Shown here one piece after another: positions 11,722-23,890 of a DNA stretch of 64,000 nt. The stretch covers positions 157,852,221 through 157,916,220 of the forward strand of contig OZ024930.1 of the NCBI GenBank assembly GCA_964017235.1. The letters are read 5' to 3'. The DNA is from Sabellastarte sp. h YS-2021. Taxonomy: Eukaryota > Annelida > Polychaeta > Sabellida > Sabellidae. Position 1 is the stretch's first letter; each line of letters opens with the position of its first letter. Position numbers and translations under genes: made by a program. Below the pieces are notes generated by a model that saw only the letters and a list, made by a program, of their open reading frames with translations, did no database searches and had not been told where the DNA came from.

Positions 11722-12384
11722 GTAAAAAAAGATTTAAATATTTTTTTTTATGAAAATAAAGCATATACGTTTATCAAATTAAAATGGTTTAATCACATTT
11801 AAATAAAATATCTCAATATATATACAGCTTGTTTTTTGTTACAAGTAGCCAAGGCTGGCGCAGGGGAATTAAATCCCATGACAATCTCAAATTGGTTAAT
11901 TTAAAAGAAAGAAACTTGTTATTCAAAATTTAGTCTTTCCTTTTTGACAAATTTCAGATGTTGTGGCACAGTCAACATTTTTTTAATTAATATGTTTAAT
12001 CAAATCGTAACTAATCTACTGAAGAAGCTATCTATTGAAGCCACAGTCAACCTTCCCCACAATTTGGAACTCAGCACACTATAAGTGATAAAGTAGAGAT
12101 TTTATTATTCTACCTAATTTTATTTTTTTATTTTTCAATATTCAGTTGTATGAAACCATGTCTACTCTCCCAAATTTGTAGCAATTTATTGTTTATACTA
12201 ACATGTCTCTTCTGTTTTATGAACCTTTTATTATCCATCGGAAAATCTCACTTTTTCAACCTGTTCAGATAATAGAGGTTCTGTTCTGTCTGACATTTTC
12301 ACTAGAAATCTTCAGGTGTCAAATCTGTACTGCTTCAAGCCATACATTCTCACACCTTGGTTACAAAATTCTTATTGGTGTCTG
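11722..12384. other. intron, nothing recognised
   Basis: AT-rich start of the 2.3-kb intron between the EGF and cadherin exons. Nothing beyond low-complexity T-rich tracts. Confidence 0.6.
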
Positions 12385-12700
12385 TTTTATGATAACTAGA
12401 AAGCACTGGTAGATTGCAGACCTCCGCCAGGGGAGTTTTCAGAATTTCAGGAATTTTTGTTTCCAAAATGCAATCGGTTCTTCATTTGGTCAGGCCCTAT
12501 CCGCATAAAAAAATTGTATTATAATCTGGTTATTACTTTTGGAGTAATGTCACCCAGAAAGCCAGTGTCATTGAAAAAACCTTGGAAATGGGACATTTGG
12601 AAATTTCTTGTAGATTTTTGTATCCAAAATATGATCTGTATCCCTCCCAAAATTTGATCACTTCTTCCTTTAAAAAAATTCAGAAAAAGATCTAAAAAGA
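12385..12700 (-). repeat. dispersed repeat family C, inverted copy
   Basis: The left end ATGATAACTAGAAAGC...CCTCCGCCAGGG is the reverse complement of the right end of the copy ending at 56190. The interior carries the family's GATCTG/CAAAATATGATC sub-repeats. An open frame on the minus strand through this area (12519-13001) has no protein-like features. Confidence 0.5.
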
Positions 12701-13130
12701 TTTTGGGATTATTGCCAACATAAACCAACATACAGATAAATGCAGCTAAAACATAAGCTCCTGGTGGATGTAAAATCATAATGGTGGGCAAATATGTTAA
12801 TAAGGAATAAATGAAAAAAAAATTAAAATGCAACAGCAGCAGTTTGTAGATAGATTCCAATTGAATATTTTGAAATAATGTCATTACACAAAATAGGTTG
12901 AGATTTTCTTTTATGGTGGATAAAAATGTTTGCCACTGACACACAAGACAATGCACTGGCAAGACATAATCTGTTTGGATTTGTGCATCAGTTGTACACA
13001 CAGAATCTATAACTTTATTTAACTTTTGGATTTATGTGTCAGTCATACACATAATCAGTGGGGATAGATAATAAGCTTTGATATACAAGACAATACACTT
13101 TATTTTATAATACCCGGTAATTATGTCTAA

Positions 13131-13650
13131 TACCCCATTCACACAACAGGCAGTATCTCTGGTGGTTATAGGCGAAACGTCCGCATCCTTCACCTACCTT
13201 GTGACACATTGGCAAAATGTCCAATACCTTGCACATCTCTTGGAAGTTTTAAAATGTTTGAATTTTCCGGGTGTGAATTTGTTACCTTGGGCATGTACAG
13301 ATGAATCTGAGCATGCACCGATGAATTTCTTGCTAAAGTATCTGAAGTTCTCGTCCACAGTGTGTATAAGGTTGTGACTCGGTCATGTTTCGGTGTAACA
13401 TGGCAACATAAGGTGAGTGGAGGTTATGGATGTCTCGTCACTGTGTCACAAGCTCGCATGCAAACCTCAGATGGTAGTTGAAGGACACGGATGTTTCACC
13501 CAACACCTACAACTGTGAATTATACCACTCCACCTGTAGTGTGATGAAAACACCAAATCTCAGAAAGTATGAGACATCCTTTTAGGCAGTTCTGCAGCCG
13601 AGTAAAACCTATAACCACGAGGCAGACCGTCTGTAGTGTGAATGGGACAT
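13131..13650. mobile_element. PIF/Harbinger-like MITE with TAA target duplication
   Basis: Inverted repeats of about 50 bp: the left end has CCCATTCACACAACAGGCAG and TGGTTATAGGCGAAAC; the right end, reverse-complemented, has TCCCATTCACACTACAGACG and TGGTTATAGGTTTTAC. TAA occurs directly at both borders (13128-13130 and 13651-13653), as expected for PIF/Harbinger insertion. There is no transposase, so it is non-autonomous. It lies in the intron before the cadherin exon. Confidence 0.7.
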
Positions 13651-14066
13651 TAACAATCCATTGTTTTTTGTGAGAATGGGGGAGTAACACACATTAAATG
13701 CCAACACACCCCAGTTTTAAGACCTGAGATAACCTGAATAATATCTCACTTGAAGGTCTGAAGTAAAGTCCCTCAATAATAAACGAAAAGGGGTTCTAAG
13801 TACTAGATGGTTTGTGTATTGCATACATTAGAAAAGTTAATGTAAAATTAAAAATCAGTATCATGTATATTTTCATTTCTGTGTTGCATTTCTGTTTCTG
13901 TTGAAGTGTGAAAGCTGACTTACAGTTTTAAACCATTTTCAATTAATTTCCCATTTCTGTGACTGTGTGAAACAGCCTTTAGGATAGATGCTTTTTTTAA
14001 AAATAACATTTCTCTTGTAAACTGTACTGTTGTTTAACTTTAATCCAACCGATCTATTCACATCAG

Positions 14067-14328
14067 GTAACCCCCACACCCCTTATTTTGTGAACACATT
14101 TTACGATGTCTCCGTGAAAGCTGACCATCCATTCCAAACCCCACTGTTGACTGTAGAGGCTATAGATGAAGATAAGAAGACATGCTTACAGGAAGAAGAC
14201 TGTGAATGTGCAAAGATTAAATACACCATCCTTGAAGGCAATGAACTGGGTCAGTTTTCCATAGATACACACACTGGTGAAATCTTTGCTGATGCTCTGG
14301 TGGACTTAGCAAATGGGGTTTCAAAAAG
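14067..14328 (+). CDS. cadherin domain, first exon
   Basis: The acceptor is ATTCACATCAG and the donor GTATGA. It encodes the N-terminal three quarters of a cadherin (CA) repeat: HTPYF near the start (the PxF of strand A), LLTVEAIDEDKK (the A-x-D-x-D calcium-binding motif), IKYTILEGNELGQFSIDTHT followed by GEIFADAL (the I-x-Y...G-x-F-x-I-D-x-x-T-G-x-I signature). Cadherin domains are calcium-stiffened extracellular adhesion modules. The usual LDRE-type motif after GEI is replaced by VDLANGV, so one calcium site may be altered. An extra Cys pair (TCLQEEDCEC) is unusual for a CA repeat. The exon ends in phase 2. Confidence 0.9.
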
Positions 14329-15165
14329 GTATGACATTGAAACTGATTTTACTCTACACCTTACACTATTCAAACTTCTCTGTTTGAAATAATCATTTTA
14401 ATGAACTTATTTCACATTTTACCTCCTTTTGTTTTGCACTTAATTGCCTCTGCCATTATATGAATCTTCTCTTCATTAAGCATCACAACTTTACTCTGTA
14501 AATATGTTTTAAGGGTCTGTTCCAGTATTTTATTACCACTGTTTATGTATTTAGTGCCTTTTCATTGGTGACCTAAAATTTTATAGTCCTGTAAAATTCA
14601 TAAATTTATTGGATTAAGTTTGTAGAATTCTAACTAGAATGGTTCAGCTAATGAAAGAAAAGCATGCATTCTTTCCATCACAGAAAGGTAATGAACTATG
14701 CGCAACAATAAATCAAAATAACAACATAAACCACAGAAATTGCTCCCAGTGATGTAAGCCCATAAGTCTGAAAGAGATAACTCAATTTTATGCACAATTG
14801 GGTGAATGTGTAGTGTCGTAAGATAGCTTTTGCAGTCAGAATGCACACCTCTTGCCTAAAGGTTACGCACTGAAAAGTCGCAAAAGACCCAACCTTGTGT
14901 AAAAATATCACCTTGATACAATGGATAATTTTTGAGCCATGCACATGGACAGACAAACAAACAGACTGAATTACAATACCCTCAACCCTGACCTTAAGGT
15001 AGCACGGGTACATATATAAATATTATAAAAATGTAAATATTGAAGCATTGTCATGGCTTGATATTTGTGCAATTGATTCTTTCACACAAACTACCAAAGT
15101 AATCTTGTTTGCACATATTTTACTTTTGAATATTGCTTCTCTTGTTTCTTTTAATACAGAAATAT
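14329..15165. other. intron, nothing recognised
   Basis: Start of the cadherin-domain intron. A minus-strand stretch around 14.7-15.0 kb gives two overlapping frames but shows no protein signature. Confidence 0.55.
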
Positions 15166-17365
15166 CATTATGTCCACCCCACTGGGGGGTGGACATATTA
15201 TTTTTGCTTTTTCCGGCGTCCGGTGTCCGGCGTCCGGCGTCCCACATGGTTTCCAGACATTTTAGACAACAGTTCTTATCCTATCTTTACCAAATTTGGC
15301 ATGCAGGTTTATTGGGGTTAATAGCTTGTATGGGATTGCTCTTGGTGATGATAGCTCTATAGCTAACTGAGTAATAGCTACTTTGCTACTTTTGAGTGTC
15401 TCTTTGGTTTTCAGGCATTTTAAGGAATGCTATTAAGCCTAGCTTTCTGAAATTTGGTATGGAGGTTCATTGGGTTAATAGGTTGTATGGGATTGCTTTT
15501 GGGGGGAATTGCTTCATAGATGAGTGAGTAATTAATTAAATAAATGAGTAATTGGCTATTTTGAATACTGAAAAAGGCAAATGTGCTCATATCTCCTAAA
15601 CCGTGCGAGATAGAGTGATTTCGTCGAAATTTTCGACCCACAGGGTATCTAAGGAATGTACTCTTTGCAATTTTCAAAAAATTTTCCTCTCCCCAAAAAT
15701 GGCGGCCATTTTGAATTTTCGAATTTTTGCCAAAAATGGCAAAACACAAATTTGCTTCTATCTCCTTAACCGTGCGAGATAGAGCGATTTCGTCGAAATT
15801 TTCGACCCACAGGGTATCTAAGGAATGTAATCTTTCCAATTTTCAAAAAAATTTCCCCTCCCCAAAAATGGCGGCCATTTTGAATTTTCGAACTTTTGCC
15901 AAAAATGGCAAAACACAAATTTGCTTCTATCTCCTTAACCGTGCGAGATAGAGCGATTTCGTCGAAATTTTCTACCCACAGGGTATCTAAGGAATATACT
16001 CTTTGCAATTTTTCAAAAAATTTTCCCCTCCCCAAAAATGGCGGCCATTTTGAATTTTCGAAATTTTGCTAAAAATGGCAAAACACAAATTTGCTTCTAT
16101 CTCCTTAACTGTGCGAGATAGAGCGAAATTTTCGACCCATAGGTTATGTGAGGAATGTAATCTTTGCAATTTTCAAAAAATTTTCCCCTCCCCAAAAATG
16201 GCGGCCATTTTGAATTTTCGAATTTTTGCCAAAAATGGCAAAACACATATTTGCTTCTATCTCCTTAACCGTGCCAGATAGAACGATTTCGTCGAAATTT
16301 TCGACCCACAGGGTATCTAAGTAATGTACTCTTTGCAATTTTCAAAAATATTTTCCCCATCCCAAAATTGGCGGCCATTTTGAATTTTCGAATTTTTGCC
16401 AAAAATGGCAAAACACAAAATTGATTCTATCTCCTTAACCGTGCGAGATAGAGTGATTTCGTCGAAATTTTCGACCCACAGGGTATCTCAGAAATGCACT
16501 CTTAGCAATTTTCAAAAAAATTTCCCCTCCCCAAAAATGGCGACCATTTTGAATTTTCGAATTAATGCCAAAAATGGCAAGACACAAATTTGCTTCTATC
16601 TCCTTAACCGTGCGAGACAGAGCGATTTCGTCGAAATTATCAAGCAACAGGGTATCTGACCAATGTACTCTTGGCAATTTTCAAAAAATTTTCCCCTCCC
16701 CAAAAATGGCGGTCATTTTGAATTTTTCCCCAAAATGGCAAAACACAAAATTGCTTCTATCTCCTTAACCGTGCGAGATAAAGCGATTTCGTCGAAATTT
16801 TCGACCCACGGGGTATCTAAGAAATGTACTCTTGGCAATTTTCAAAAAATTTTCCCCTCCCCACATATGGCAGCCATTTTGAATTTTCGAATTTTTGCCC
16901 AAAATGGAAAAACACAAATTGGCCTTAACTGTGCAAAATGGAGTTATTTCGTTAAAATTTTCGACCCATAGGGTATCTAAGAAATGTACTCTTGGCAATT
17001 TTCAAAAAATTTTCCTTTTCCCAAAAATGGCGGCCATTTTGAATTTTCAAATTTTTGCCAAAAATAGAAAAACAGAAATTTGCTTCTATCTTCTTAACCA
17101 TGCAAGATAGAGTGATTTCGTCAAAATTTTCAACCCAACCAATGCAAAAAGGCATGAAGCTGAAATAATTTACATGTACACTAATAAATATTTAAGCATC
17201 ATTGATATATTTTACAAATGAAACAGGGTCTTGTAACACTACTGTACAATTTTGCCAAAAGGTTCATGGGGTGGACATTACACATGATAATGTGTGGTCT
17301 TCTATGCTATCCTCTTTCTATTCATATGTCGCAGCTACTATCAACAGGGCGTCCTATTTCTAGTT
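15166..17365 (-). mobile_element. Helentron/HINE (pearl)-like element B, copy 1
   Basis: The left end is a perfect 11-bp hairpin at 15170-15196 (arms ATGTCCACCCC/GGGGTGGACAT, loop ACTGG). The arm GGGGTGGACAT recurs at 17268-17278 near the other end. Right next to the hairpin is a GGCGTCC heptamer repeat (15212-15242). The interior has two copies of a 158-bp unit and then about nine copies of the 169-bp satellite. The right border (TATTTCTAGTT) is defined by loss of identity with the copy at 58.8-61.9 kb. With the hairpin taken as the 3' end, the element lies on the minus strand. No transposition gene is present. Confidence 0.6.
15590..17135. repeat. 169-bp satellite array (orientation 2)
   Basis: Nine or so monomers containing ATCTCCTTAACCGTGCGAGA, GATTTCGTCGAAATTTTCGA, CCACAGGGTATCT, TTTTCCCCTCCCCAAAAATG and GCGGCCATTTTGAATTTTCG. 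Monomers differ by a few per cent and small indels. Because 169 is not a multiple of three, repeated peptide-like frames appear on both strands; they are not genes. Confidence 0.9.
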
Positions 17366-19283
17366 TAAATCCCTTTGGGCGTATCAGTGTAGTGGAGGTA
17401 GCACTTCAGTTCCTTTATAAATGTCATTTTAAAATTTCACCAACATACACAATTACACACAGACATTGCATAATATGGGTAAAATTTGTTTATTTTATTT
17501 ATTTATTTTCATTTATGTTATTGCTCAATGAGTAGAAGCGCCATTGATGGACAAAAGTAGTCACAGTCATCTTCACTGTGAATCTTAGACATATTGTGGC
17601 TAGTAGACCACAGCTAAATTGCTTGTGTACCTTCATTATATATCTCTAGATTGCAACTGAAAAATAACTTCATCTTGTACTTATGAAATAAACAAGGCCT
17701 TTTTGGTTTAGACATCATAGAGTAAATGCAGAAGTGCAAAATAGAAATCTTTTCAGCATATGGTCTTGCTCAACAGCTGCATTTTAAAGCTAAAAATTAG
17801 CCTTTCCTGCAACTTGCATTATAGTAATTCTGTTCTAAATCTATGGCCATATGGGAACATTGAATTCTCACAAAGCAGGAAGTAACATAACCTAATGGCC
17901 AAAGACATCAAATACTTTGTCTGAAGTGCAGGATTCATTTACTGGAACTTTAAGGTCACTTTCAAAATGTTGGTAAAGCTGATCTACTTTTTGAGTTATC
18001 ATAAGATCAAGCTGGTTTTAAACTGGGGAGACTGCTGAAATTGATTCTTTTGAAACAGTGTAGGACAACCGACAAATCAAGTGAACAGATAGTTGTATGG
18101 ATAAAAAGATCAGCCTGCTCCTGGGGTCATATTCATGTAAGTTTAGCCAAATCTAAGCCTTAAAATAGCAAAAATTATTTTACAAAATGTTAAGCCTAAG
18201 ACTTGGCTTAGACCTTTTGTCAATGCCCCCCCCCCCCCCCCCCGATTGTCCTACATCATAAAAATAACTAGTAACAAAAAGCCCCATTAACTGGGGACTC
18301 ATATGACCAATCTTCTGATGGGACAACATCACTTGTCTTGTCACAAATTTTCACAGAAGAGTGAACAAGATTAGTGGTAACACTATAAAGATGAGTCAAG
18401 ATTAAAAAAACTGTAAAGATTTTTTTTAAGATTGTTGAATATTTGACATTGACCATGTGCCCTAATTGAGCTCCTGACCTTCAAAAAATAAAATAAAAGT
18501 CCTCAGACCCCAACAGTTTTGATGGGTTTGGTATGAACTTGTGAATGTAAAATGGGATATCACATTTTGGTACATAATCTATATTCAATATAAATTTACT
18601 GACAAATTTTTGAAGTAAGTAGTTGTATGCAAAAACAAGTATTAATATTGATTTACAAAATTAATTTTGGGGTGAATAGAGTGTAAACTCATGGTTAATG
18701 TAAGCTTATCAGAAACACAAGATGACCAATAATGTTTATCCAATATAACAGCACCTATGATAGATAAATTGTTCTACATTTTAATGCATTGTCAATTGAT
18801 TGTAACCTTTTTATGGAACAACTGATCACAAGAGCTTATAGTTTTTAAAGAAATATTCTTTTGAAATTCAGCCAGTTTACTTTTGTAATGAAGCAATACT
18901 TCTCTCCATGAATAGCTAACTGTTTGAACATATTGAAAATCATGTAGAAAATACTAGAAAACATTTCATGTCCCTGATATTGTATTGGTGGACTTTGACT
19001 TTAAACCAAAGTCCAGCTTAATGTTATTAGGGCAGCACTTTAAACTCATTGTGTCTTTCTATACATCTTGTCTATCATATTCTTACTGCAGACTCCTTAA
19101 AGTACTTGTACTTAAGTACACTTAAGTATCCCAATTGTACTTAAGTACACTTAAGTATCCCAATTGACACTGGGTTCTTTTCTATTAAACTGTGTATCAT
19201 CTGTGTCTTCATTTCAGCTTTTGTTTGCATCATGTGGTGTATATCTTCCCCATCTGATTTTACTGTATTTTATTCTATTCCAG
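17366..19283. other. intron with C18 run and a 30-bp duplication
   Basis: Second half of the cadherin intron. It contains an 18-base C run at 18226-18243 and, at 19104-19165, two tandem copies of a 30-bp unit built on the palindrome GTACTTAAGTAC and ending TATCCCAATTG. No exon or transposon was recognised. Confidence 0.6.
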
Positions 19284-19491
19284 GTTGAAACTGACAGTAG
19301 GGGCTAAAAATGAGGGATTCAAGAAGTTTGGCCTCACCGGTACTAAAGCCACTGTCGTTATCAACATAGGTGGGGGACCAGAGATAGAGTCAAATGGCTT
19401 GAAAGCCAGTTACTTGGAGGATAGTTTAAGTGAAAGCTTCTCAGACATTGACATGAATGGAGATATGGACAGAGCATCTAGAACGAAAAGG
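19284..19491 (+). CDS. cadherin domain end and furin-type site exon
   Basis: The acceptor TATTCTATTCCAG supplies the base completing the Arg codon from 14328, giving SKRLKLTVGAKNEG, then GLTGTKATVVINI: strands F and G of the same cadherin domain (L-x-V-x-A-x-N and A-x-V-x-I-x-I). No DxNDN linker follows, so this is the last cadherin repeat. An acidic, Ser-rich linker (LEDSLSESFSDIDMNGDMD) follows, and the exon ends exactly with RASRTKR before donor GTAATT. RTKR fits the furin consensus R-x-K/R-R. Phase 0 at the right end matches the next confirmed exon at 28242. Confidence 0.85.
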
Positions 19492-19589
19492 GTAATTTAA
19501 TCAATGTGATAGTGCCCCATCTATGTAATAGCATATTTTATAAAACTATAGATTTAGAGCATTCAGGATTGATAAAGTATTCTAATCAG

Positions 19590-21380
19590 TTTTTTTACCT
19601 CACAGCCCTTAAGGGCTGTCATGATATTGTTTTCACCCATGGTGTCAGGATGGGCGGGTGGGTGGTCTTCAGGAAAAAGTTTGTCTGGGCTGTGTCTCAG
19701 AAATCGTAAGGTTTAGGAAGTTGATACTTGGTAGGGACATTGGTTAGGTGGTGTAAGTATGCAATGTCATGGTGTGACCTTTCAATGTCATGGTGTAACC
19801 TTGATTTCACCTTTGATCTGGCCATAGTGACTTTGAGTTTGAAAATCTTGTCCGGGCTATATCTCAGAACCTGTAAGGTGTAGGAAGTTGATACTTGGTA
19901 GGGACATTGGTTGAGTGTTTTGGCTGTGCAACATCATGATCTGACCTTGATTTGACCTTTTACCTTGCTGTAGTGACATTGACCTATAAAATCTTGTCTG
20001 GGCTATATCTCGGAAACCGTAAGGTGTAGAAGCTTGATACTTGGTAGGGACATTGGTTAGGGGATGTAGGTGTGCAGCGTCATAGTGTGACCTCGATTTG
20101 ACCTTTGACCTTGCCATAGTGACCTTGACCTATAAAATCTTGTCCATGCTAATTTTTGGAAACTGTAAGGTGTAGGAAGTTTACACTTGGTAGGGACATT
20201 TGTTGGGGGTGAAGGTGTGCAACGCCATGGTGTTACCTTGATTTGACCTTTAACCTTGTTGTAGTGACCTTGACTTATAAAATCTTGTCCTGGCTATATC
20301 TCGGAAACTGTAAGATGTAGGATGTTGATACTTGGTAGGGACATTGGTTAGGGGGTGTAGGTGTGCAGCGTCATGGTGTGACCTTGATTTGAACTTTGAC
20401 CTTGCCATAATGACCTTGACCTATAAAATCTTGTCCGGGCTATATCTCAGATACGGTATGGTGTAGGAAGTTAATACTTGGTAGGGACATTGGTTAGGGG
20501 GTGTAGGTGTGCAACGCCATGGTGTTACCTTGATTTGACCTTGCTGTAGTGACCTTGAGTTTGAAAATCATGTCCAGGCTTTATCTTGGAAACTGTAAGG
20601 TGTAGGAAGTTGATACTTGGTACGGACATTGGTGGGGGTTGTAGGTGTGGAATGTCATGATGTGACCTTAATTTGACTTTTGATCTTACTGTAGTGACCT
20701 TAATCTTTAAAATTTTGTCTGGGCAAAATCTCTGAAACCATTAAGTGTTAGAGGTTGATGCTTGGTAGGAACATTACTTAGAGGTTGTAGGTGTGACACA
20801 TCATGCTGCAATCTTGATTTGAGCTTTGACCTTGTCATTGTGACTTTGAGTTTTAAAATCTTGTCCAGGCTATTTCTTGGATTCCGTAAGATGTAGAACA
20901 TTGACACTTGGTAGAGACATTGGTTAAGGGGTGTAGGTATGCATCATGGTGTGACCTTTAACTTTGGCTCTGCCAAAGTATGTTCACCTGCCATATTTGT
21001 GACATGTTTCTCTTATGAAAAAGACATATGGATAGCTGTAACTGATTATTATATGAACTTAATTTTTCATAATTGTGCTTTTTCCATTGACAGCTGTTCC
21101 TGAGTTAATAAAATTTTACAGCTTCATAATTTTTAGTGTAGTGATTAACGCTATCATCTTGCTGTTGAATTGTCTTGTTTTAATACTTTATCTTTACATA
21201 CATTTTCTTTCTCTTAGAAGTTGTTTTATCTACTTAAACATTATTTGGAGCTTTATATAAGTGACACTGAGCTGAAAGTATCCCAGTCTTTGTACTGTTT
21301 CGCTACTTCTATATATCATGGTGTTGAAAACTATTTCCCCAGGCTGTGGGGTACTTGCATCTCTGATGCTATTTTTAGAG
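19590..21380 (-). mobile_element. Helentron/HINE-like element D, copy 1
   Basis: The left end holds the perfect palindrome ACAGCCCTTAAGGGCTGT (19602-19619) preceded by TTACCTC. The right end holds GGCTGTGGGGTA (21342-21353), the inverse of TACCCCACAGCC seen at the left of other copies. The interior has about eight monomers of roughly 150 bp (19.67-20.96 kb), then a unique 400-bp tail ending GCATCTCTGATGCTATTTTTA. Related copies lie at 28.7, 29.4, 48.2 and 56.8 kb. No coding capacity. Confidence 0.6.
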
Positions 21381-22094
21381 GTTGTTTTAAAATTATGTCA
21401 GTGTATCACTAAAGGAAGTGAAACTTTTTTCAAAACATGCAATAATTGTTGGATTCTGAGGAAAATGCTGGATGTGTAATCTATGTAACTGATTTTGCAA
21501 GTAGGTATTGCCATGTTTTAAGAGCCAATCCTGAGTAGATATAATGGTCCATTTGAAGTGTGCTCTGTTTCCCAGGCTAACAGTGGAACACCTAATTGTG
21601 GGATGTATAAATTACTAATTGCAATCACTTGTTTTAGTAAGATTTTTTGTTTGCTGAAGTCCACAGTAGGTACTTGAAAGACTTCTCATTCCTGTTGACA
21701 ATAATGAAAGGTTTTAATCTATGTTTCAAGACCCATTCCTGAGCAGGTATTTAACTTACATTAAAGGGATTCTAAAGAGAGAGTTTGACCATAAGACGCC
21801 ATCTAAATCAGATCATTAAATGTATCTGCTGTTCAGTTCAATAAGCAATATATCGATACTTATACTTAGCATTGAAACACTTTCACATCCAGATTATAAA
21901 CATGTTTTGAAGTTCCATTAAATGTTATATATTTATAATATAATACATCACTGTATATTTCATGTAACAAGGTTTCTATAACTTGCATTAAATAAAACAC
22001 AACAATAAAAATAGTCAAAAACATCTTCTGAGAAACACAATTTCAGTGAAATGTTTATAAATAGTGATAAATTGAACAAAAACAACAGTTAGCC
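21381..22094. other. intron, nothing recognised
   Basis: AT-rich intron with low-complexity TTAAATG/TATAATA stretches and no recognisable borders. Confidence 0.5.
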
Positions 22095-22258
22095 AATGTA
22101 ATAGAAAATAATAGAAAAAGTAATAGATTTTTTCTGTTACTTTGCAATCTATTACTAGTACTATTACATTTTCAAAATTTCAATCTATATCTATTATTAT
22201 TACTATTGCATTTAAATTTCAGCAAATCTATTACTTTTCTATTACTTCTATTACATCA
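22095..22258. repeat. short TAATAGAA inverted-repeat element
   Basis: The ends are inverted: left ATGTAATAGAAAATAATAGA continuing to AAAGTAATAGATT; right, reverse-complemented, GATGTAATAGAAGTAATAGA continuing to AAAGTAATAGATT. The total is about 164 bp. It can fold into a long hairpin and may be a MITE, or simply an AT-rich palindrome. Confidence 0.45.
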
Positions 22259-22700
22259 GTCCCATCCCTGGACCTTAACATGGAAAGATGTGACCTATAA
22301 GTAAGATATTCTATCCAGGTGTTCCACTAGAGCCAACCCTGTGACTCTAGAATTGGTTGCGAAAGTCATAGGGTCGTGTGAAAAAGGGAGTGAAAATGCT
22401 GAGTCGGTTATGAAATCCCCGACAGGTCAGTATAGTTACAGACAGGATGTGATGAACATCCCGACAAGTCATAGGGTCAGGGACGTTTTTTGCACAGCCA
22501 GTCGTAGAAGTACTATGACAAGCCGGATCACAAAAAGACATGCTGTAAAGACAAACAGACAAACCGGGAGCATGTTCCCGACTCTTCCCGACAGGACTGA
22601 TTGTTTTTGTGGGCCAGTATCTATAGTTGGGATCCAGAATCGGGATCCACATCACACTATAACATCCTCACTCCCCTGTGATGTGCCACACACTTCAAAG

Positions 22701-23890
22701 ATGACAGGAACACATCAAGAGCAACTGCTTGATCACTTGAGGGTCCTTTTGTTTTTTATTGAGTTGAATATGTTCTTGTATATCATGATTTCAAGACACA
22801 GAAGACAGCAGAACCCAGCACCTGCCCAGCCAGCATCACCACCACCCAGAAGGAGAAGGAAGCCAAAGAATCCATGGGTCATGCCCTGGATACTATAGAG
22901 GGAAGAGAGAGGTTGCTACAGAACACTCTTGGACAAACTAATCACAACTGACATATCAGGCTACAGAAATGTCACCAGGATGGAACCAGCATTTTTTGAT
23001 TTGATTGTGATTAGTTACCCCCCATCTCAGGAAGTCAAGCACCAACTTCAGGAAGCCACTGGAAGTCCGGTTGAAACTGGCAGTTACACTTATCTACAGG
23101 GGAAAGCTAAACTTCACTGCAATACCACTGGAGGGTTGGAAGAATGACCATCTGCAAATTTGTCCCCCAGGTCTGCAAAGCCATTTTGAAAGAATTTCAA
23201 CATGAGTGCTTGATGTGTCCAACTGATCCTGAAGACTGGAAGAAAATTGAAGAAAGATTTAGAAACAGATGGAATGTTCCCCATGCAGTCGGTGTACTAG
23301 ATGGTAAACACACTGCTATGAAGAAGCCCAAGAAGTCTGGCAGTGAATATTTCAACCACAAGGGCTACTTCTGCCTGGTACTTTTGGCTTTAGTCGATGC
23401 AGATTACAAATTCCTGTGGGTCAATATGGGGGCCAGTGGGTCATCATCTGATGCACAGATTTTCAACCGCAGCAAACTGCAAAGAAGAATTGAAAACGGA
23501 AGGTTGGGACTACCACCACCTGAACCACTTGGACCTGGGGGGGGGGGGGGGGGGGCAAATCTACCCTACTTCCTGCTGGGGGATGATGCTTTTGCCCTTA
23601 GGCCTTGGCTGGTCAAGCCATACAGTAGACGACAACTGACCAGAGAAGAGAGAATAGCCAACTACAGAATACAGGAGGGTGGTTGAGAACTCATTTGGTA
23701 TACTTGTCAAGAGATTCAGGGTGCTGTTGACCACCATGGAGCAGAGGCAAAAAGCTGTGAGAGACATTGTGTTAACATTGTGTTAACATGTGTGATACTA
23801 CATAGCCTGCTGAGAAGCCGTCAGGGGGAAGCAGACAGACCACCCACTCCAGCCGACGACATACAACCACCACAGGCAGACCAGGTGAAA
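22701..23890 (+). pseudogene. Harbinger DDE transposase (frameshifted)
   Basis: The N-terminal part (22701-22898) is a basic, proline-rich leader ending in NPWVMPW, typical of Harbinger transposases. Then come YRNVTRMEPAFFDLI, a frame change near 23040 into TNFRKPLEVRLKLAVTL, a second change near 23140, and the catalytic core 23144-23686. Visible there are the first Asp in GVLDGKH, NHKGYF, LVDADYKFLWVN, GSSSDAQIFN, and the second Asp in LLGDDAFAL. A third shift near 23675 precedes the catalytic Glu in [12 protein letters not shown] 19-base G run (23537-23555) replaces the normal loop before the second Asp, and an 11-bp duplication interrupts the C-terminus. Several frameshifts make it non-functional as read. 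Confidence 0.9.

Noticed and set aside
12519-13001. 160-codon minus-strand frame
   Set aside because: It crosses repeat family C and AT-rich intron, has mixed hydrophobic low-complexity content, and shows no domain or splice signals.
15420-17155. Many overlapping open frames on both strands repeating peptides such as MPKMAKHKFASISLTVRD
   Set aside because: They are translations of the 169-bp satellite in successive frames on both strands, broken at each indel. There is no splice or start context.
22341-22700. N-terminal extension of the Harbinger leader frame
   Set aside because: It lies in the subterminal motif array. The homologous element starts its leader at a Met corresponding to about 22701.
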